This document shows, in pieces, positions 35,901 to 44,603 of a stretch of 64,000 nt of DNA (positions within the stretch are counted from its first letter, which is position 1; every line of letters begins with the position of its first letter). This DNA is from RHLJ01 sp965247355. GTDB taxonomy: Bacteria; Bacteroidota; Rhodothermia; Balneolales; Balneolaceae. The translations under genes and the position numbers were made by a program. The notes under the pieces were generated by a model. That model saw only the letters and a program-made list of their open reading frames with translations, was not told the origin of the DNA and made no database searches. The stretch lies in the NCBI GenBank assembly GCA_965247355.1, contig OZ252011.1, forward strand, positions 3,534,001-3,598,000, written 5' to 3'.

Positions 35901-36732
35901 CATCATAGTTAGGGAGTACAGCAAGCTGCATCGGGTTTTGAGGGTTATTGTCTACAACAGTTACAACATACTTGTCGTCAACAGTGCCCTCATACACTCC
36001 GGTTACATCTCCGCTTGCGTAGAAAATTCCGCCAAGAATATGCTCTAAAAATTCCGGCTCTGAATAACTTGCGGTTGTATGTCCTAATCCGGTGTACCAC
36101 GCTCTTCCACCATCATAACTGTGCAACCATGCAATAGGGTGATCATAGCCCATATTTCCGCCGTCATAGGTGCTTTCATCCATGGTCATCAACACATGAA
36201 CATCGCCGCGTGGATTAGTACCGAAATTGTACCACTCATCCGTACGTTCCCACCGATCGGGCAAAAAATTGGTGGAAGGATGGACCTTATCGGCTACTTC
36301 AATAGTCGCAGTTGGGGTTCCGGGCGGGTGACTATCAAAATATGCTCCAACCAAACCGCCATACCAAGGCCAGCTGTATTCGGTGTCTGAAGCTGAGTGA
36401 ATTCCGACAAAACCACCACCGGATTGAATGTATTGTTCGAAAGCTGTCTGTTGAGCTGCGTTAAGCACATCGCCGGTAGTGCTCAGGAAAATTACGGCAT
36501 CATATTGCGCCAGATTTTCCAACGTAAAGGCTGTAGCATCTTCGGTTGCGTCCACAATAAAGCCATTATCGGTACCTAGTTGTTGAATAGCGCTAATGCC
36601 CGATTCAATAGAATCGTGCCGGAAGCCTGTCGTTTTTGAGAATACCAAAACTTTGAACTCATGAAATTCAGCAGCAAAGCTGAAAACGGTAATAAGGGAA
36701 AGTACGAGGAGTGAGGTGATTTTTTTGAACAT
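32953..36732 (-). CDS. Secreted ThuA / sugar-dehydrogenase-like multidomain protein with T9SS sorting domain
   Basis: The 1259-residue protein has a signal peptide (1-20). ThuA-like domain (26-240) shows FSKTTGFRHDSI and GGGFVGIHSASD. A PQQ-dependent glucose/sorbosone dehydrogenase-like six-bladed propeller (about 258-680) shows EDGLLGIVLDPDF, GGDLEFDGSGNLF, MGTRNPFRMA and GPDGALYVVEW. A PKD domain spans 687-772 (TYSWDFDGD), a CBM6-like domain about 890-1013, and a PA14-like domain about 1024-1158. The type A sorting domain is 1174-1259 (QNYPNPFNPSTE, ending KMLLMK). ThuA and this propeller occur together in bacterial extracellular sugar-oxidation proteins. The fusion suggests keto-sugar or polysaccharide processing at the cell surface. 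The specific substrate is unknown. Confidence 0.9.
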   Translation of the reverse strand: MFKKITSLLVLSLITVFSFAAEFHEFKVLVFSKTTGFRHDSIESGISAIQQLGTDNGFIVDATEDATAFTLENLAQYDAVIFLSTTGDVLNAAQQTAFEQYIQSGGGFVGIHSASDTEYSWPWYGGLVGAYFDSHPPGTPTATIEVADKVHPSTNFLPDRWERTDEWYNFGTNPRGDVHVLMTMDESTYDGGNMGYDHPIAWLHSYDGGRAWYTGLGHTTASYSEPEFLEHILGGIFYASGDVTGVYEGTVDDKYVVTVVDNNPQNPMQLAVLPNYDVLYIERGGNLKLKSESTGLVQTVATLDVNSGREDGLLGIVLDPDFETNSWIYLFYSPSSESVQRVSRFEFTDNQLDFDSEKILLSIPVQRDECCHSGGDLEFDGSGNLFITLGDNTNPFESDGFNPIDERNGRTPFDAQATSANTQDLRGKILRIHPEDDGTYTIPDGNLFTDSNDGMREIFVMGTRNPFRMAVNKVNNELVWGDVGPDARTATAARGPVGHDEFNKTTTAGNFGWPYCIADNLPYTDYDYQTQTSGSAFDCDNLVNDSPNNTGPDNIPPAVPAWLYYPYGDSDEFPEFGDEGTRTAIGGDYFHFNSELNETGSFPEYFDGTLFIAEWTRNWIKEVRFDTSGNLLQINSFLDDLTLSRPIDLHFGPDGALYVVEWGTGFSGNNEDARIIKIEYVENLANRAPTAIATASVKSGPVPLQVDFFGDLSSDPDNNDLTYSWDFDGDDAEDASTANASFTYNTAGSYVAKLTVTDTEGETGVAQVEIVAGNTAPTVTIDYPLNGGFYEDGDIIEYKISVTDPDEGSIGDGIECSDIESEPSIGHDDHAHGTGSSMGCEGEFETEPHGDGPDNVFYVFNAEYTDDGGGIGAPLTGTAVSILNQKLKQAEHAIEYIDVQAEETGDFLGGGQNIGYVNHNSALKFGPMNFEGIDFFTVRYASQQNPATIEVRTGSQTGPIIASLQTEATGAWQTYDYYTTSLENPGGTHDVYIVFKNNGLTGIGNVNWFEFHGKGIAQTNPDSLKGIAAQYFPNNNFSGTPVARKDPMIAWNWANQSPAEGIPADGFSVRWEGEIVVPTNSRYTLFSEPKNGSAKVWLNDELILENTDTALLTSLRADEPNILKVEYVHTSGQAGMYLRWSNPSGEHAIHMDYLKPDPDALIISNERDEDTPVEFQLEQNYPNPFNPSTEIAFSLPKSGKVSLKVFNLLGQTVNTLVEGNLNQGTHNITFDASGLSSGVYFYQLEFDGAVLSRKMLLMK

Positions 36733-36873
36733 CTGTATGTGATTGTTAAAAGGGCTTTTCTACGCTTATAGATAATGGTTTTATATTAGTTTTAAAAGAG
36801 ATAAAAATTCTAACCTTGTTGCTTAGCAGTACCCTTAGTATCATTGCCACTCTTTTAATGAAAGGAATCTTTT

Positions 36874-39105
36874 TTGAGTAAAAACTCATCTCTTAAAGTC
36901 GAAAAAACGATAGATGCCAAGGAAGGCGGACTAGGTACGTTCGGTGGAGTTTATACCCCCTCTATTCTAACCATACTTGGCGTAATAATGTATTTGCGCT
37001 TTGGCTGGGTAGTGGGAAATGTAGGGCTGTGGGGTAGCTTATTAATTGTTACCCTTGCTACTACTATTACTTTTCTGACGAGTCTCTCAGTAGCAGCTAT
37101 TGCAACCGATCAACAAGTACGAATTGGTGGAGCGTATTACATGATTAGTCGCTCACTTGGGATTGAATCAGGTGGAGCTATAGGTATTCCACTTTACATT
37201 GCTCTTGCACTATCTGTAGCTCTGTATGTGGTTGGTTTTGCTGAAAGTGTGGTGGGAGTCTTTCCCGAATTCAGTATTCAATGGGTGGGATTGATTACTA
37301 CGCTGGCAGTAACTGGACTGGCTTTAGTTTCTGCCAAAGCCGCTATCCGGGCACAGTACATCATAATGCTTGCCATAGGACTTTCGTTACTTTCGCTCAT
37401 TTTTGGAACTCCATTGGAGGCTTCTGCTGTAAACGAAACAGTCTCAACTTCACGAGAACCTTTTTGGGTGGTATTTGCTGTTTTCTTCCCTGCTGTAACT
37501 GGGATTATGGCTGGAGTAAATATGTCGGGTGATCTTAAAAATCCTACCAAGTCAATTCCCAGAGGCACGTTCGCTGCTATTGGTACCGGATACATTATTT
37601 ATATCGGATTAGTAGTCATTCTGGCATTCAGGGCAACTCCGACTCAGCTAATAGAAGATCCGCTTATTATGCGTAAGATGGCTTTTTGGGGAGATGCGAT
37701 TCTTCTGGGGGTTTGGGGGGCAACTCTTTCCAGTGCGGTTGGGAGTATTCTTGGTGGTCCAAGAGTGCTACAGGCTCTTGCCAAAGATAAGATTTTACCA
37801 AGCTGGCTTTCCTGGCTGGGAACGGGTAGCGGAGAAGATGAAGAACCTCGTTACGGAACCATATTTACCATGGTGATTGCCTTGGTTGCGGTTTGGTTTG
37901 GTGATTTGAACCTGATCGCGCCCATACTTTCGATGTTCTTTTTGACTACATATGGAGTGATTAATCTTGCCGCAGGAATTGAAAAATTATTAGATAGTCC
38001 ATCCTACCGTCCAACATTTAAAGTACACTGGAGTATTTCACTGCTTGGAGCATTTGGTTGTTTTTCGGTGATGTTTTTGATCAACCTTACAGCAACTCTT
38101 ATAGCTTTAGTATTTGTTGGAATCATCTTCTTCTGGCTGGAAAGGAGAGAACTCACTTCCGTTTGGGGAAATGTAAAGAATGGTTTGTTGATGGCGGTTA
38201 TCCGTGAAGCACTGCTGAAAATGAATGATGACTACGAACCCAAAAACTGGCGTCCACGTCCGTTGGTTCTATCAGGTTCCCCAAGGAGAAGATGGCATTT
38301 AATAGACTTCGCAAATTCGCTTACTCATAACCGGGGGATATTAACAGTTGCAACTGTTTTTCCTGATGAAAGTATCGCACGTCAACGACTTGAACGGATG
38401 GAAGATGAAATAGGAAACTTCTTAAAAAAGAGAGCCGTAGAGGCATTAGTGCGGGTAGTGGCTTCCAATGATCCTTTTACAGGTTCGGTGAAATTAGTTG
38501 AAGCATATGGAATTGGAAAACTGGTGCCGAACACAATCATTCTGGGTGGAAGTGAAACTCCGGAAATTCGAGAAAGATATTGTGGCATGATTCGAAGCTT
38601 CTACGAAATGCAGCGCAATGTGATTCTGATACATGGAGGTGACACAGAAGACAATAAGCCTTCAAGAAAGAAAAAAAGAATTGATTTATGGTGGGGTGGT
38701 TTTAAGGGGAATGGAGGATTAATGATGATTCTCGTTTATATGCTCCAGAACAGTATTTCATGGAAAGGAGCTGAAGTTCACCTTAAGATTATTGTTGAAC
38801 TGGAAGACGCAGTAGATGAGATTAGGGCAAATATGAGAGAGATAGTAAACCAAATTCGTTTTGATGCCGAAATTGATGTGATTGTATCTGAATCAAAGCC
38901 TTTTGCTGATATTTTTAAGGAAACTTCTAAAGATGCAGATCTCATTTTATTAGGAATGGCTACTCCCGGGGATGATTTTACCGGGTATTACGAAAATATG
39001 CTTCATCTTACCGAAGAGATGCCAACTACCGTTTTTGTGCTAGCAGGACAGGAAATTTCATTTGGCGAAGTACTCATTCCTCAGGATACTATGAGTACAT
39101 CATAA
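36874..39105 (+). CDS. SLC12-like (cation-chloride cotransporter type) APC permease
   Basis: The 743-residue membrane protein starts at a TTG (36874). About 12 transmembrane segments fill residues 20-430, opening with LGTFGGVYTPSILTILGVIMYLR, the SLC12/APC start, and including RIGGAYYMISRSLG and FFPAVTGIMAGVNMSGDLKNP. The soluble C-terminal half (about 470-743) has a universal-stress-like end (ADLILLGMATPGDD). Family members couple Na+ or K+ to Cl- or amino acids. Substrate and ion are unknown. It is divergent from the ThuA gene and 42 bp ahead of the aldo/keto reductase. Confidence 0.88.
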   Translation: MSKNSSLKVEKTIDAKEGGLGTFGGVYTPSILTILGVIMYLRFGWVVGNVGLWGSLLIVTLATTITFLTSLSVAAIATDQQVRIGGAYYMISRSLGIESGGAIGIPLYIALALSVALYVVGFAESVVGVFPEFSIQWVGLITTLAVTGLALVSAKAAIRAQYIIMLAIGLSLLSLIFGTPLEASAVNETVSTSREPFWVVFAVFFPAVTGIMAGVNMSGDLKNPTKSIPRGTFAAIGTGYIIYIGLVVILAFRATPTQLIEDPLIMRKMAFWGDAILLGVWGATLSSAVGSILGGPRVLQALAKDKILPSWLSWLGTGSGEDEEPRYGTIFTMVIALVAVWFGDLNLIAPILSMFFLTTYGVINLAAGIEKLLDSPSYRPTFKVHWSISLLGAFGCFSVMFLINLTATLIALVFVGIIFFWLERRELTSVWGNVKNGLLMAVIREALLKMNDDYEPKNWRPRPLVLSGSPRRRWHLIDFANSLTHNRGILTVATVFPDESIARQRLERMEDEIGNFLKKRAVEALVRVVASNDPFTGSVKLVEAYGIGKLVPNTIILGGSETPEIRERYCGMIRSFYEMQRNVILIHGGDTEDNKPSRKKKRIDLWWGGFKGNGGLMMILVYMLQNSISWKGAEVHLKIIVELEDAVDEIRANMREIVNQIRFDAEIDVIVSESKPFADIFKETSKDADLILLGMATPGDDFTGYYENMLHLTEEMPTTVFVLAGQEISFGEVLIPQDTMSTS

Positions 39106-39147
39106 AGATGATATATTAGTAAAAAACCTGAATATCAATCTTATCCC

Positions 39148-40131
39148 ATGATCACAACTCCTCAATACGAGCAAATCCCTTACCGGAAATGCGGAAACAG
39201 TGGACTTTATCTGCCAATACTTTCTTTAGGGCTCTGGCACAACTTCGGAGGGCTTCAAACTCCTGAGAAAGTAGATGAGATGTTAACCAAAGCTTTTGAA
39301 AGTGGCATCACTCATTTTGATTTGGCGAATAATTATGGCCCCCCTCCGGGTAGCGCAGAAGAACAATTCGGCAGAGCGCTGAAAACTATATTTAATGGGA
39401 GAAGAGACGAGCTTATTATTTCAAGCAAAGCAGGGTATGGTATGTGGCCCGGACCTTATGGAGATGGAGGTTCACGAAAATTCCTGATCGCCAGCTGTAA
39501 TCAGAGTTTAAAAAGAATGGGATTGGAGTATGTAGATATTTTTTATCACCACCGACCTGATCCGGATACCCCACTTGAAGAAAGCATGCGAGCATTAGAA
39601 CAAATCATTAGGTCAGGAAAAGCATTGTATGCCGGGATTTCAAATTACCCAGCAGAGCTTGCCAGAGAAGCAATTCAGATGCTTAAATCATGGGGAGTAC
39701 CTATTGTTATCCATCAACCAAAATATAATATGTTTGTCCGGGATCCTGAAGAAGGGCTGTTTGATGTGCTTGAGGAAGAAGGAATTGGAAGTATTCCTTT
39801 CTCGCCACTTGCGCAAGGATTATTGACCAATAAATATATTCATGGCGTTCCGGATGGTTCCAGACTAGCTGACCCGGATGGATTTCTTCAACCAGAGGAT
39901 TTGACTGAGAAAAAACTAGAACAAATTAAAAAGCTAAATCAAATAGCAGAAGCAAGAGGACAAAGTCTTGCACAACTCGCGCTGGTTTGGATTCTTAGAC
40001 AAAAAGCAGTTACTACAGCTTTAATTGGAATAAGCAATGTGAAACAACTGGAGGATAATCTCGCTGCTTTGAACAATCTTACTTTGACTGAAGGAGAACA
40101 GGCAAACATTGAAGAGATTTTAAACTTATAA
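39148..40131 (+). CDS. Aldo/keto reductase, YghZ/L-glyceraldehyde-3-phosphate reductase type
   Basis: The 327-residue AKR barrel has the catalytic Asp-Tyr-Lys-His set visible as FDLANNYG (Asp, Tyr), ISSKAGYG (Lys) and YVDIFYHHRPD (His). ALIGISNVKQLEDNLAAL at the C-terminus gives the NADP-binding block. SEELIISSKAGYGMWPGPYGDGGSRK-type loop residues are characteristic of the YghZ/AKR14 subgroup. It could reduce L-glyceraldehyde 3-phosphate or methylglyoxal. The next gene starts 3 nt after its stop, so the two are co-transcribed. Confidence 0.92.
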   Translation: MITTPQYEQIPYRKCGNSGLYLPILSLGLWHNFGGLQTPEKVDEMLTKAFESGITHFDLANNYGPPPGSAEEQFGRALKTIFNGRRDELIISSKAGYGMWPGPYGDGGSRKFLIASCNQSLKRMGLEYVDIFYHHRPDPDTPLEESMRALEQIIRSGKALYAGISNYPAELAREAIQMLKSWGVPIVIHQPKYNMFVRDPEEGLFDVLEEEGIGSIPFSPLAQGLLTNKYIHGVPDGSRLADPDGFLQPEDLTEKKLEQIKKLNQIAEARGQSLAQLALVWILRQKAVTTALIGISNVKQLEDNLAALNNLTLTEGEQANIEEILNL

Positions 40132-40134
40132 TTC

Positions 40135-41193
40135 ATGACCATGAAAAAAATAATCACACTCGTTTTACTAGCAATTTTAGCAAGCCCTCTTGCTTATGCA
40201 CAGTATGAATCTGACACAGAATCAATAGACTCAATACTCGAAGCCTTATATGCATCTATTTCCGGCGATGCAGGGGAAGAACGCGATTGGGATCGATTTA
40301 GAAATCTGTTTATCGAAGGAGCAAAATTGACACCCACTTTTCAGAATCAACAAGGTCAGGTAGGGTTTATACAGTGGAGTCCGGATGAGTATATAGAACG
40401 TGCTGGTGCAAGTTTGGAAAGAGATGGTTTTCATGAGGACGAAATTCACAGAGAAGTAGATACTTACAGATATATCACACAGGTATTCAGTACGTATCAA
40501 TCAAAGCGAACCAAAGACGGGGAAGTTTTTGCACGTGGCATTAACAGTATCCAACTTTTTAATGACGGAAATCGATGGTGGGTGGTATCTATTTTCTGGT
40601 CTTCTGAAAACGAGGGATATCCGGTTCCTTCTGAATACTTAGAAGGTGAATGGACTTCGTTATTTGATGGCGTGAGTTTGGATGGTTGGGTAGCTAGCGA
40701 AAACGAAGGTACTTTTACTATTGAAAATGGGATCATAAAAGTACAAGGAGACCGTTCACACTTGTTCTATAATGGCTCGGTTGGAAATGCGAATTTCACA
40801 GATTTCGAATTCAAAGCAAAAGTAATGACTGAAAATAATTCGAACTCAGGGATTTACTTTCATACTAAATTTCAGGAATCAGGCTGGCCAATACATGGAT
40901 ATGAAGCTCAGGTAAATAATTCTTACAATGTCGATCCTCGTCGATCAGGTAGTCTGTATGGTGTAGATGATAATGAGGAAATTACATTTCCGGATGAAGA
41001 ATGGATGGACTACTACATTAAAGTAGAAGGAAAACACATTGTGATTAAGATTAATGGAGATATTATTTCAGAGTTTACAGAAGGGGATGATGTGGAAGGT
41101 TTTCGCAGACTTTCAAGCGGTACAATCGCACTTCAGGGTCATGACCCAAAAAGCACGGTTTACTACAAAGATATTTATATCAGAGAACTCTAA
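40135..41193 (+). CDS. Secreted protein with DUF1080 (3-keto-disaccharide hydrolase) domain
   Basis: The 352-residue protein (start at 40135 or the ATG at 40141) has a signal peptide to about residue 23. A SnoaL/NTF2-like N-terminal domain (about 25-170) shows WDRFRNLFIEGAKLTP and INSIQLFNDGNRWWVVSIFW. A DUF1080 jelly-roll fold (about 175-352) shows WTSLFDGVSLDGWVASE, NSGIYFHTKFQ and GTIALQGHDPKSTVYYKDIYIREL. DUF1080 proteins cleave 3-keto-glycosides; the NTF2-like fusion is common in marine Bacteroidota. Coupling to the aldo/keto reductase 3 nt upstream fits keto-sugar metabolism. Confidence 0.88.
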   Translation: MTMKKIITLVLLAILASPLAYAQYESDTESIDSILEALYASISGDAGEERDWDRFRNLFIEGAKLTPTFQNQQGQVGFIQWSPDEYIERAGASLERDGFHEDEIHREVDTYRYITQVFSTYQSKRTKDGEVFARGINSIQLFNDGNRWWVVSIFWSSENEGYPVPSEYLEGEWTSLFDGVSLDGWVASENEGTFTIENGIIKVQGDRSHLFYNGSVGNANFTDFEFKAKVMTENNSNSGIYFHTKFQESGWPIHGYEAQVNNSYNVDPRRSGSLYGVDDNEEITFPDEEWMDYYIKVEGKHIVIKINGDIISEFTEGDDVEGFRRLSSGTIALQGHDPKSTVYYKDIYIREL

Positions 41194-41277
41194 GCATTTT
41201 TTTTACAGATTCTCCACTTAGTTTTGGTTATTGTTAGCGACTCATATCATCGATTATCAATAATAAATATTACTACT

Positions 41278-44200
41278 ATGGGGAATCGAATACTTGTCTC
41301 TCTATTAACAATCTCATCGTTAATTTTTCTTTCGACGGATGTAAACGCTCAGGATAAACCTGAAGATCCGAGATATGAAACTGACTGGAATAGTCTGAAA
41401 TTCAGAAGTATCGGACCGGCATTTACATCAGGGAGAATCGCGGATTTTGCTGTGAATCCCGAAAATACAAGTGAATTTTATGTAGCTGTAGCATCGGGTG
41501 GTGTATGGAAAACAACAAATCGGGGAATAACCTTTACACCCGTTTTTGATAGTCAGGGTTCCTACTCGATCGGTTTTGTTGCCTTGGATCCTAATAATCC
41601 AAACGTTGTTTGGGTTGGAACAGGAGAAAATAACAACCAGCGGAGTGTGGCTTATGGTGATGGGGTATATAAATCTTTGGATGGTGGCAAAAGCTGGAAG
41701 CATATGGGATTGAAAAATTCTGAGCATATCGGAATGATTGAAATCGATCCCAGAGATTCGGATGTGGTTTATGTGGCCGCGGTAGGACCACTTTGGAGTG
41801 AAGGTGGAGATCGTGGTCTTTTTAAAACAACCGATGGCGGTGAAACCTGGGAAAATATCCTGGAAATAAGTGAGCATACAGGGGTTAATGAAGTGCATTT
41901 AGATCCCCGAAATCCGGATGTTATTTATGCAACTGCTCATCAACGAAGAAGACATGTATTTACCTATATCAGTGGAGGACCAGAATCAGCGGTTTATAAA
42001 TCGACTGATGGAGGAGAGAACTTCAAAAAAATTATGGAGGGAATGCCAAGTGGTGATATCGGTAGAATAGGAATGGATATTTCTGATGCCGATCCGAATA
42101 TCGTGTATGCAGTTGTTGAAGCGCAGGGAAGTAAAGGCGGATTTTACCGGTCTACTGACTTAGGTGAATCCTGGGAACGAAGAAGCGATTATTCTTCCAG
42201 TGGAAACTATTATCAGGAGGTTGTTGCTGATCCGGTAGATCCGGATTTAGTATATGTAATGAATACCTTTGCAGGAGTATCAGAAGACGGAGGTAGTACC
42301 TTCGAAAATGTGGGAGAGTTAAATAAACACATCGATAATCATGCGCTTTGGATTGATCCTGATAATCCAGATTACCTTCTTAATGGTAACGATGGTGGAG
42401 TGTATGAATCCTATGACCGCGGCAAAACATGGCGGTTTTATACCAACCTTCCGGTAACCCAATTTTATAAAGTAGCCGTAGACAATGATTATCCATTTTA
42501 TAATGTATATGGAGGAACTCAGGATAACTTTACTTTTGGTGGCCCTTCAAGATCGATTGAGCCTACCGGACTCACATTTAATGACTGGAAAATTACACTC
42601 CTGGGCGATGGATTTGAACCTCATGTGGATCCTGAAAATCCAAATATTGTATACAGTCAGGCACAATATGGAGTACTGTACCGATTTGATAAACAAAGTG
42701 GGGAAGCACAAAATATAATTCCTCAGCCACCATCCGGAGATTACTCTTACAATTGGAATTGGGATTCCCCATTCTTTGTGAGTGTACATGATAATAAGCG
42801 ATTGTATTATGCGTCAGACCGGGTTTTGAGAAGTGACGATATGGGGCAAAGCTGGGAGGAAATAAGCAGTGATTTAACCCGACAAATTGATCGGAATACT
42901 CTGGAAGTTATGGGAAAAGTCTGGCCTATGGATGCGGTTGCAAAAAATGCATCAACCACACCATACGGTAATATTGTCGCTTTGGCTGAATCCCCCATAA
43001 ATGAAGATATTTTATTTGCGGGAACAGATGACGGACTGATCCATATCAGTGAAGATGGTGGTGAAAACTGGAGAAAATTAGATAGGTTTCCCGGTGTTCC
43101 GGATATGACGTATGTGAATGAAATTGTGGCTTCAGCTCATGATGTAAATACAGTATATGCGGCGTTCAATAATCACAAAAGAGGGGATTTCAAACCTTAT
43201 ATTCTGAAAAGTACCAATCTTGGTCGATCGTGGAAATCAATCTCTAACAATCTTCCGGAAAGAGGTTCCATTTATGCTATTGAAGAAGATCATATTAAAC
43301 CAGAGCTATTATTTGTAGGTACGGAGTTCAGTTTATTTGCGACACTAGATGGAGGGAATTACTGGAAAGAATTAAATAGCGGTCTTCCAACGATTGCAGT
43401 TCGGGATATTAATATTCAACAGAGAGAAAATGACCTGGTATTAGCTACTTTCGGAAGAGGTTTTTACATCATGGACGATTACTCAGCGCTACGTGAATTT
43501 ACTTCTGATGTACAGGAGAAAGAAGCTCATTTATTCTCTGTTCGTGACCCGTTTCAGTATATGGAGTATAGCGCTATAGCGGCCAGTGATGTAGTGTCCT
43601 GGCTTGGACCAAAAGGTTTTCAGGGAGAAGATTACTATTTGGGTGAAAACCCTAAATTCGGAGCGGCCTTTACTTTCTATGTAAAAGATGGATATAAAAC
43701 ACAGGAACAAGCCCGTGAAGAAGATGAAAATAAACGACGTAAAGAAGGTGAGACCGTGTATTATCCTTCATACGAACAACTGGTAGCAGAAGGAAAGGAA
43801 GAAGAGCCATTTTTGATTTTTACTATTCGTGATGCCAATGATGAAGTTATCAATGATATAAGAGCTTCAGCAAGTAAAGGAATCAACAGAGCATATTGGG
43901 ACTTAACGTATCCTGATGTTGATCAGGTTAGAACCAATACTGCGAATCCAAAAACCAACCTTAGTTCCGGTATCATGGTATTACCGGGTACCTATACTGT
44001 TCAAATATCGAAAAGTATTAATGGAGAGGTAACCGTTCTATCTGAACCAGTTGAATTTGAAGTGAAATCACTCAATAACCGAACACTACCTGCTACAAAT
44101 CCGGAAGAAATGCTGGCCTATCATAAACAATTAACAAGCCTTTCTAAAACCGTTAATAGTGCCCGGAATGCTTATAATGAGTTAAATGACCGACTAGGCT

Positions 44201-44562
44201 ATTATAAAGCTGCATCAAGAATTACAACAAGTGATGAATTAGAGTCAATGATTTCAGACATGGAAAAAAACCTTGATCAGGTAAGATTGGTAATGTTTGG
44301 AGATCAAAACAAATCCAGACTTGAGATCGATCAGGCTCCTTCCTTAAACTCCAGAGTTAATGTAGCCATTAGTTCAGGAATGTCTTCTCAATCGGATCCG
44401 ACTCAAACGTCTATGATGGTGAAAGAAATTGCTGAAACCCAGCTAAAACCGGTTATCGATTCACTGAAAGTGATGTTAACTACAACAGTGCCTGAAATCG
44501 ACGCTGAACTAAACCGACTTGGAGCTCCCTGGACTCCGGGACGAATCATAGATCTTGACTAA
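41278..44562 (+). CDS. Secreted sortilin/VPS10-like beta-propeller protein
   Basis: A TTG at 41224 would add 18 residues, but the ATG at 41278 begins a good signal peptide (to DVNAQ, about residue 25), so 1094 residues is preferred. The mature part has about ten BNR-type S.DGG..W repeats (KTTNRGITF, KSLDGGKSW, KTTDGGETWE, KSTDGGENF, ISEDGGENWR), typical of the VPS10/sortilin-like ten-bladed propellers. The last 250 residues are a separate helix-rich C-terminal domain (SLSKTVNSARNAYNELNDRL) often seen in bacterial glycosyl-hydrolase-annotated homologues. There is no sorting domain. Enzymatic activity is not shown by the sequence. Confidence 0.88.
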   Translation: MGNRILVSLLTISSLIFLSTDVNAQDKPEDPRYETDWNSLKFRSIGPAFTSGRIADFAVNPENTSEFYVAVASGGVWKTTNRGITFTPVFDSQGSYSIGFVALDPNNPNVVWVGTGENNNQRSVAYGDGVYKSLDGGKSWKHMGLKNSEHIGMIEIDPRDSDVVYVAAVGPLWSEGGDRGLFKTTDGGETWENILEISEHTGVNEVHLDPRNPDVIYATAHQRRRHVFTYISGGPESAVYKSTDGGENFKKIMEGMPSGDIGRIGMDISDADPNIVYAVVEAQGSKGGFYRSTDLGESWERRSDYSSSGNYYQEVVADPVDPDLVYVMNTFAGVSEDGGSTFENVGELNKHIDNHALWIDPDNPDYLLNGNDGGVYESYDRGKTWRFYTNLPVTQFYKVAVDNDYPFYNVYGGTQDNFTFGGPSRSIEPTGLTFNDWKITLLGDGFEPHVDPENPNIVYSQAQYGVLYRFDKQSGEAQNIIPQPPSGDYSYNWNWDSPFFVSVHDNKRLYYASDRVLRSDDMGQSWEEISSDLTRQIDRNTLEVMGKVWPMDAVAKNASTTPYGNIVALAESPINEDILFAGTDDGLIHISEDGGENWRKLDRFPGVPDMTYVNEIVASAHDVNTVYAAFNNHKRGDFKPYILKSTNLGRSWKSISNNLPERGSIYAIEEDHIKPELLFVGTEFSLFATLDGGNYWKELNSGLPTIAVRDINIQQRENDLVLATFGRGFYIMDDYSALREFTSDVQEKEAHLFSVRDPFQYMEYSAIAASDVVSWLGPKGFQGEDYYLGENPKFGAAFTFYVKDGYKTQEQAREEDENKRRKEGETVYYPSYEQLVAEGKEEEPFLIFTIRDANDEVINDIRASASKGINRAYWDLTYPDVDQVRTNTANPKTNLSSGIMVLPGTYTVQISKSINGEVTVLSEPVEFEVKSLNNRTLPATNPEEMLAYHKQLTSLSKTVNSARNAYNELNDRLGYYKAASRITTSDELESMISDMEKNLDQVRLVMFGDQNKSRLEIDQAPSLNSRVNVAISSGMSSQSDPTQTSMMVKEIAETQLKPVIDSLKVMLTTTVPEIDAELNRLGAPWTPGRIIDLD

Positions 44563-44572
44563 CCATTCGTTT

Positions 44573-44603
44573 AAACGCTACTCTGTTTCAAGGTAGCGTT
44601 TTT
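44573..44603. terminator. Bidirectional terminator between convergent genes
   Basis: AAACGCTAC (44573-44581) pairs perfectly over 9 bp with GTAGCGTTT (44593-44601), loop 11 nt, with a T-run after. Its right edge overlaps the ABC-F stop codon at 44602. Confidence 0.8.

Noticed and set aside
41428..41898. A 156-codon minus-strand frame within the sortilin-like gene
   Set aside because: Antisense shadow; the plus strand carries continuous BNR repeats over this stretch.
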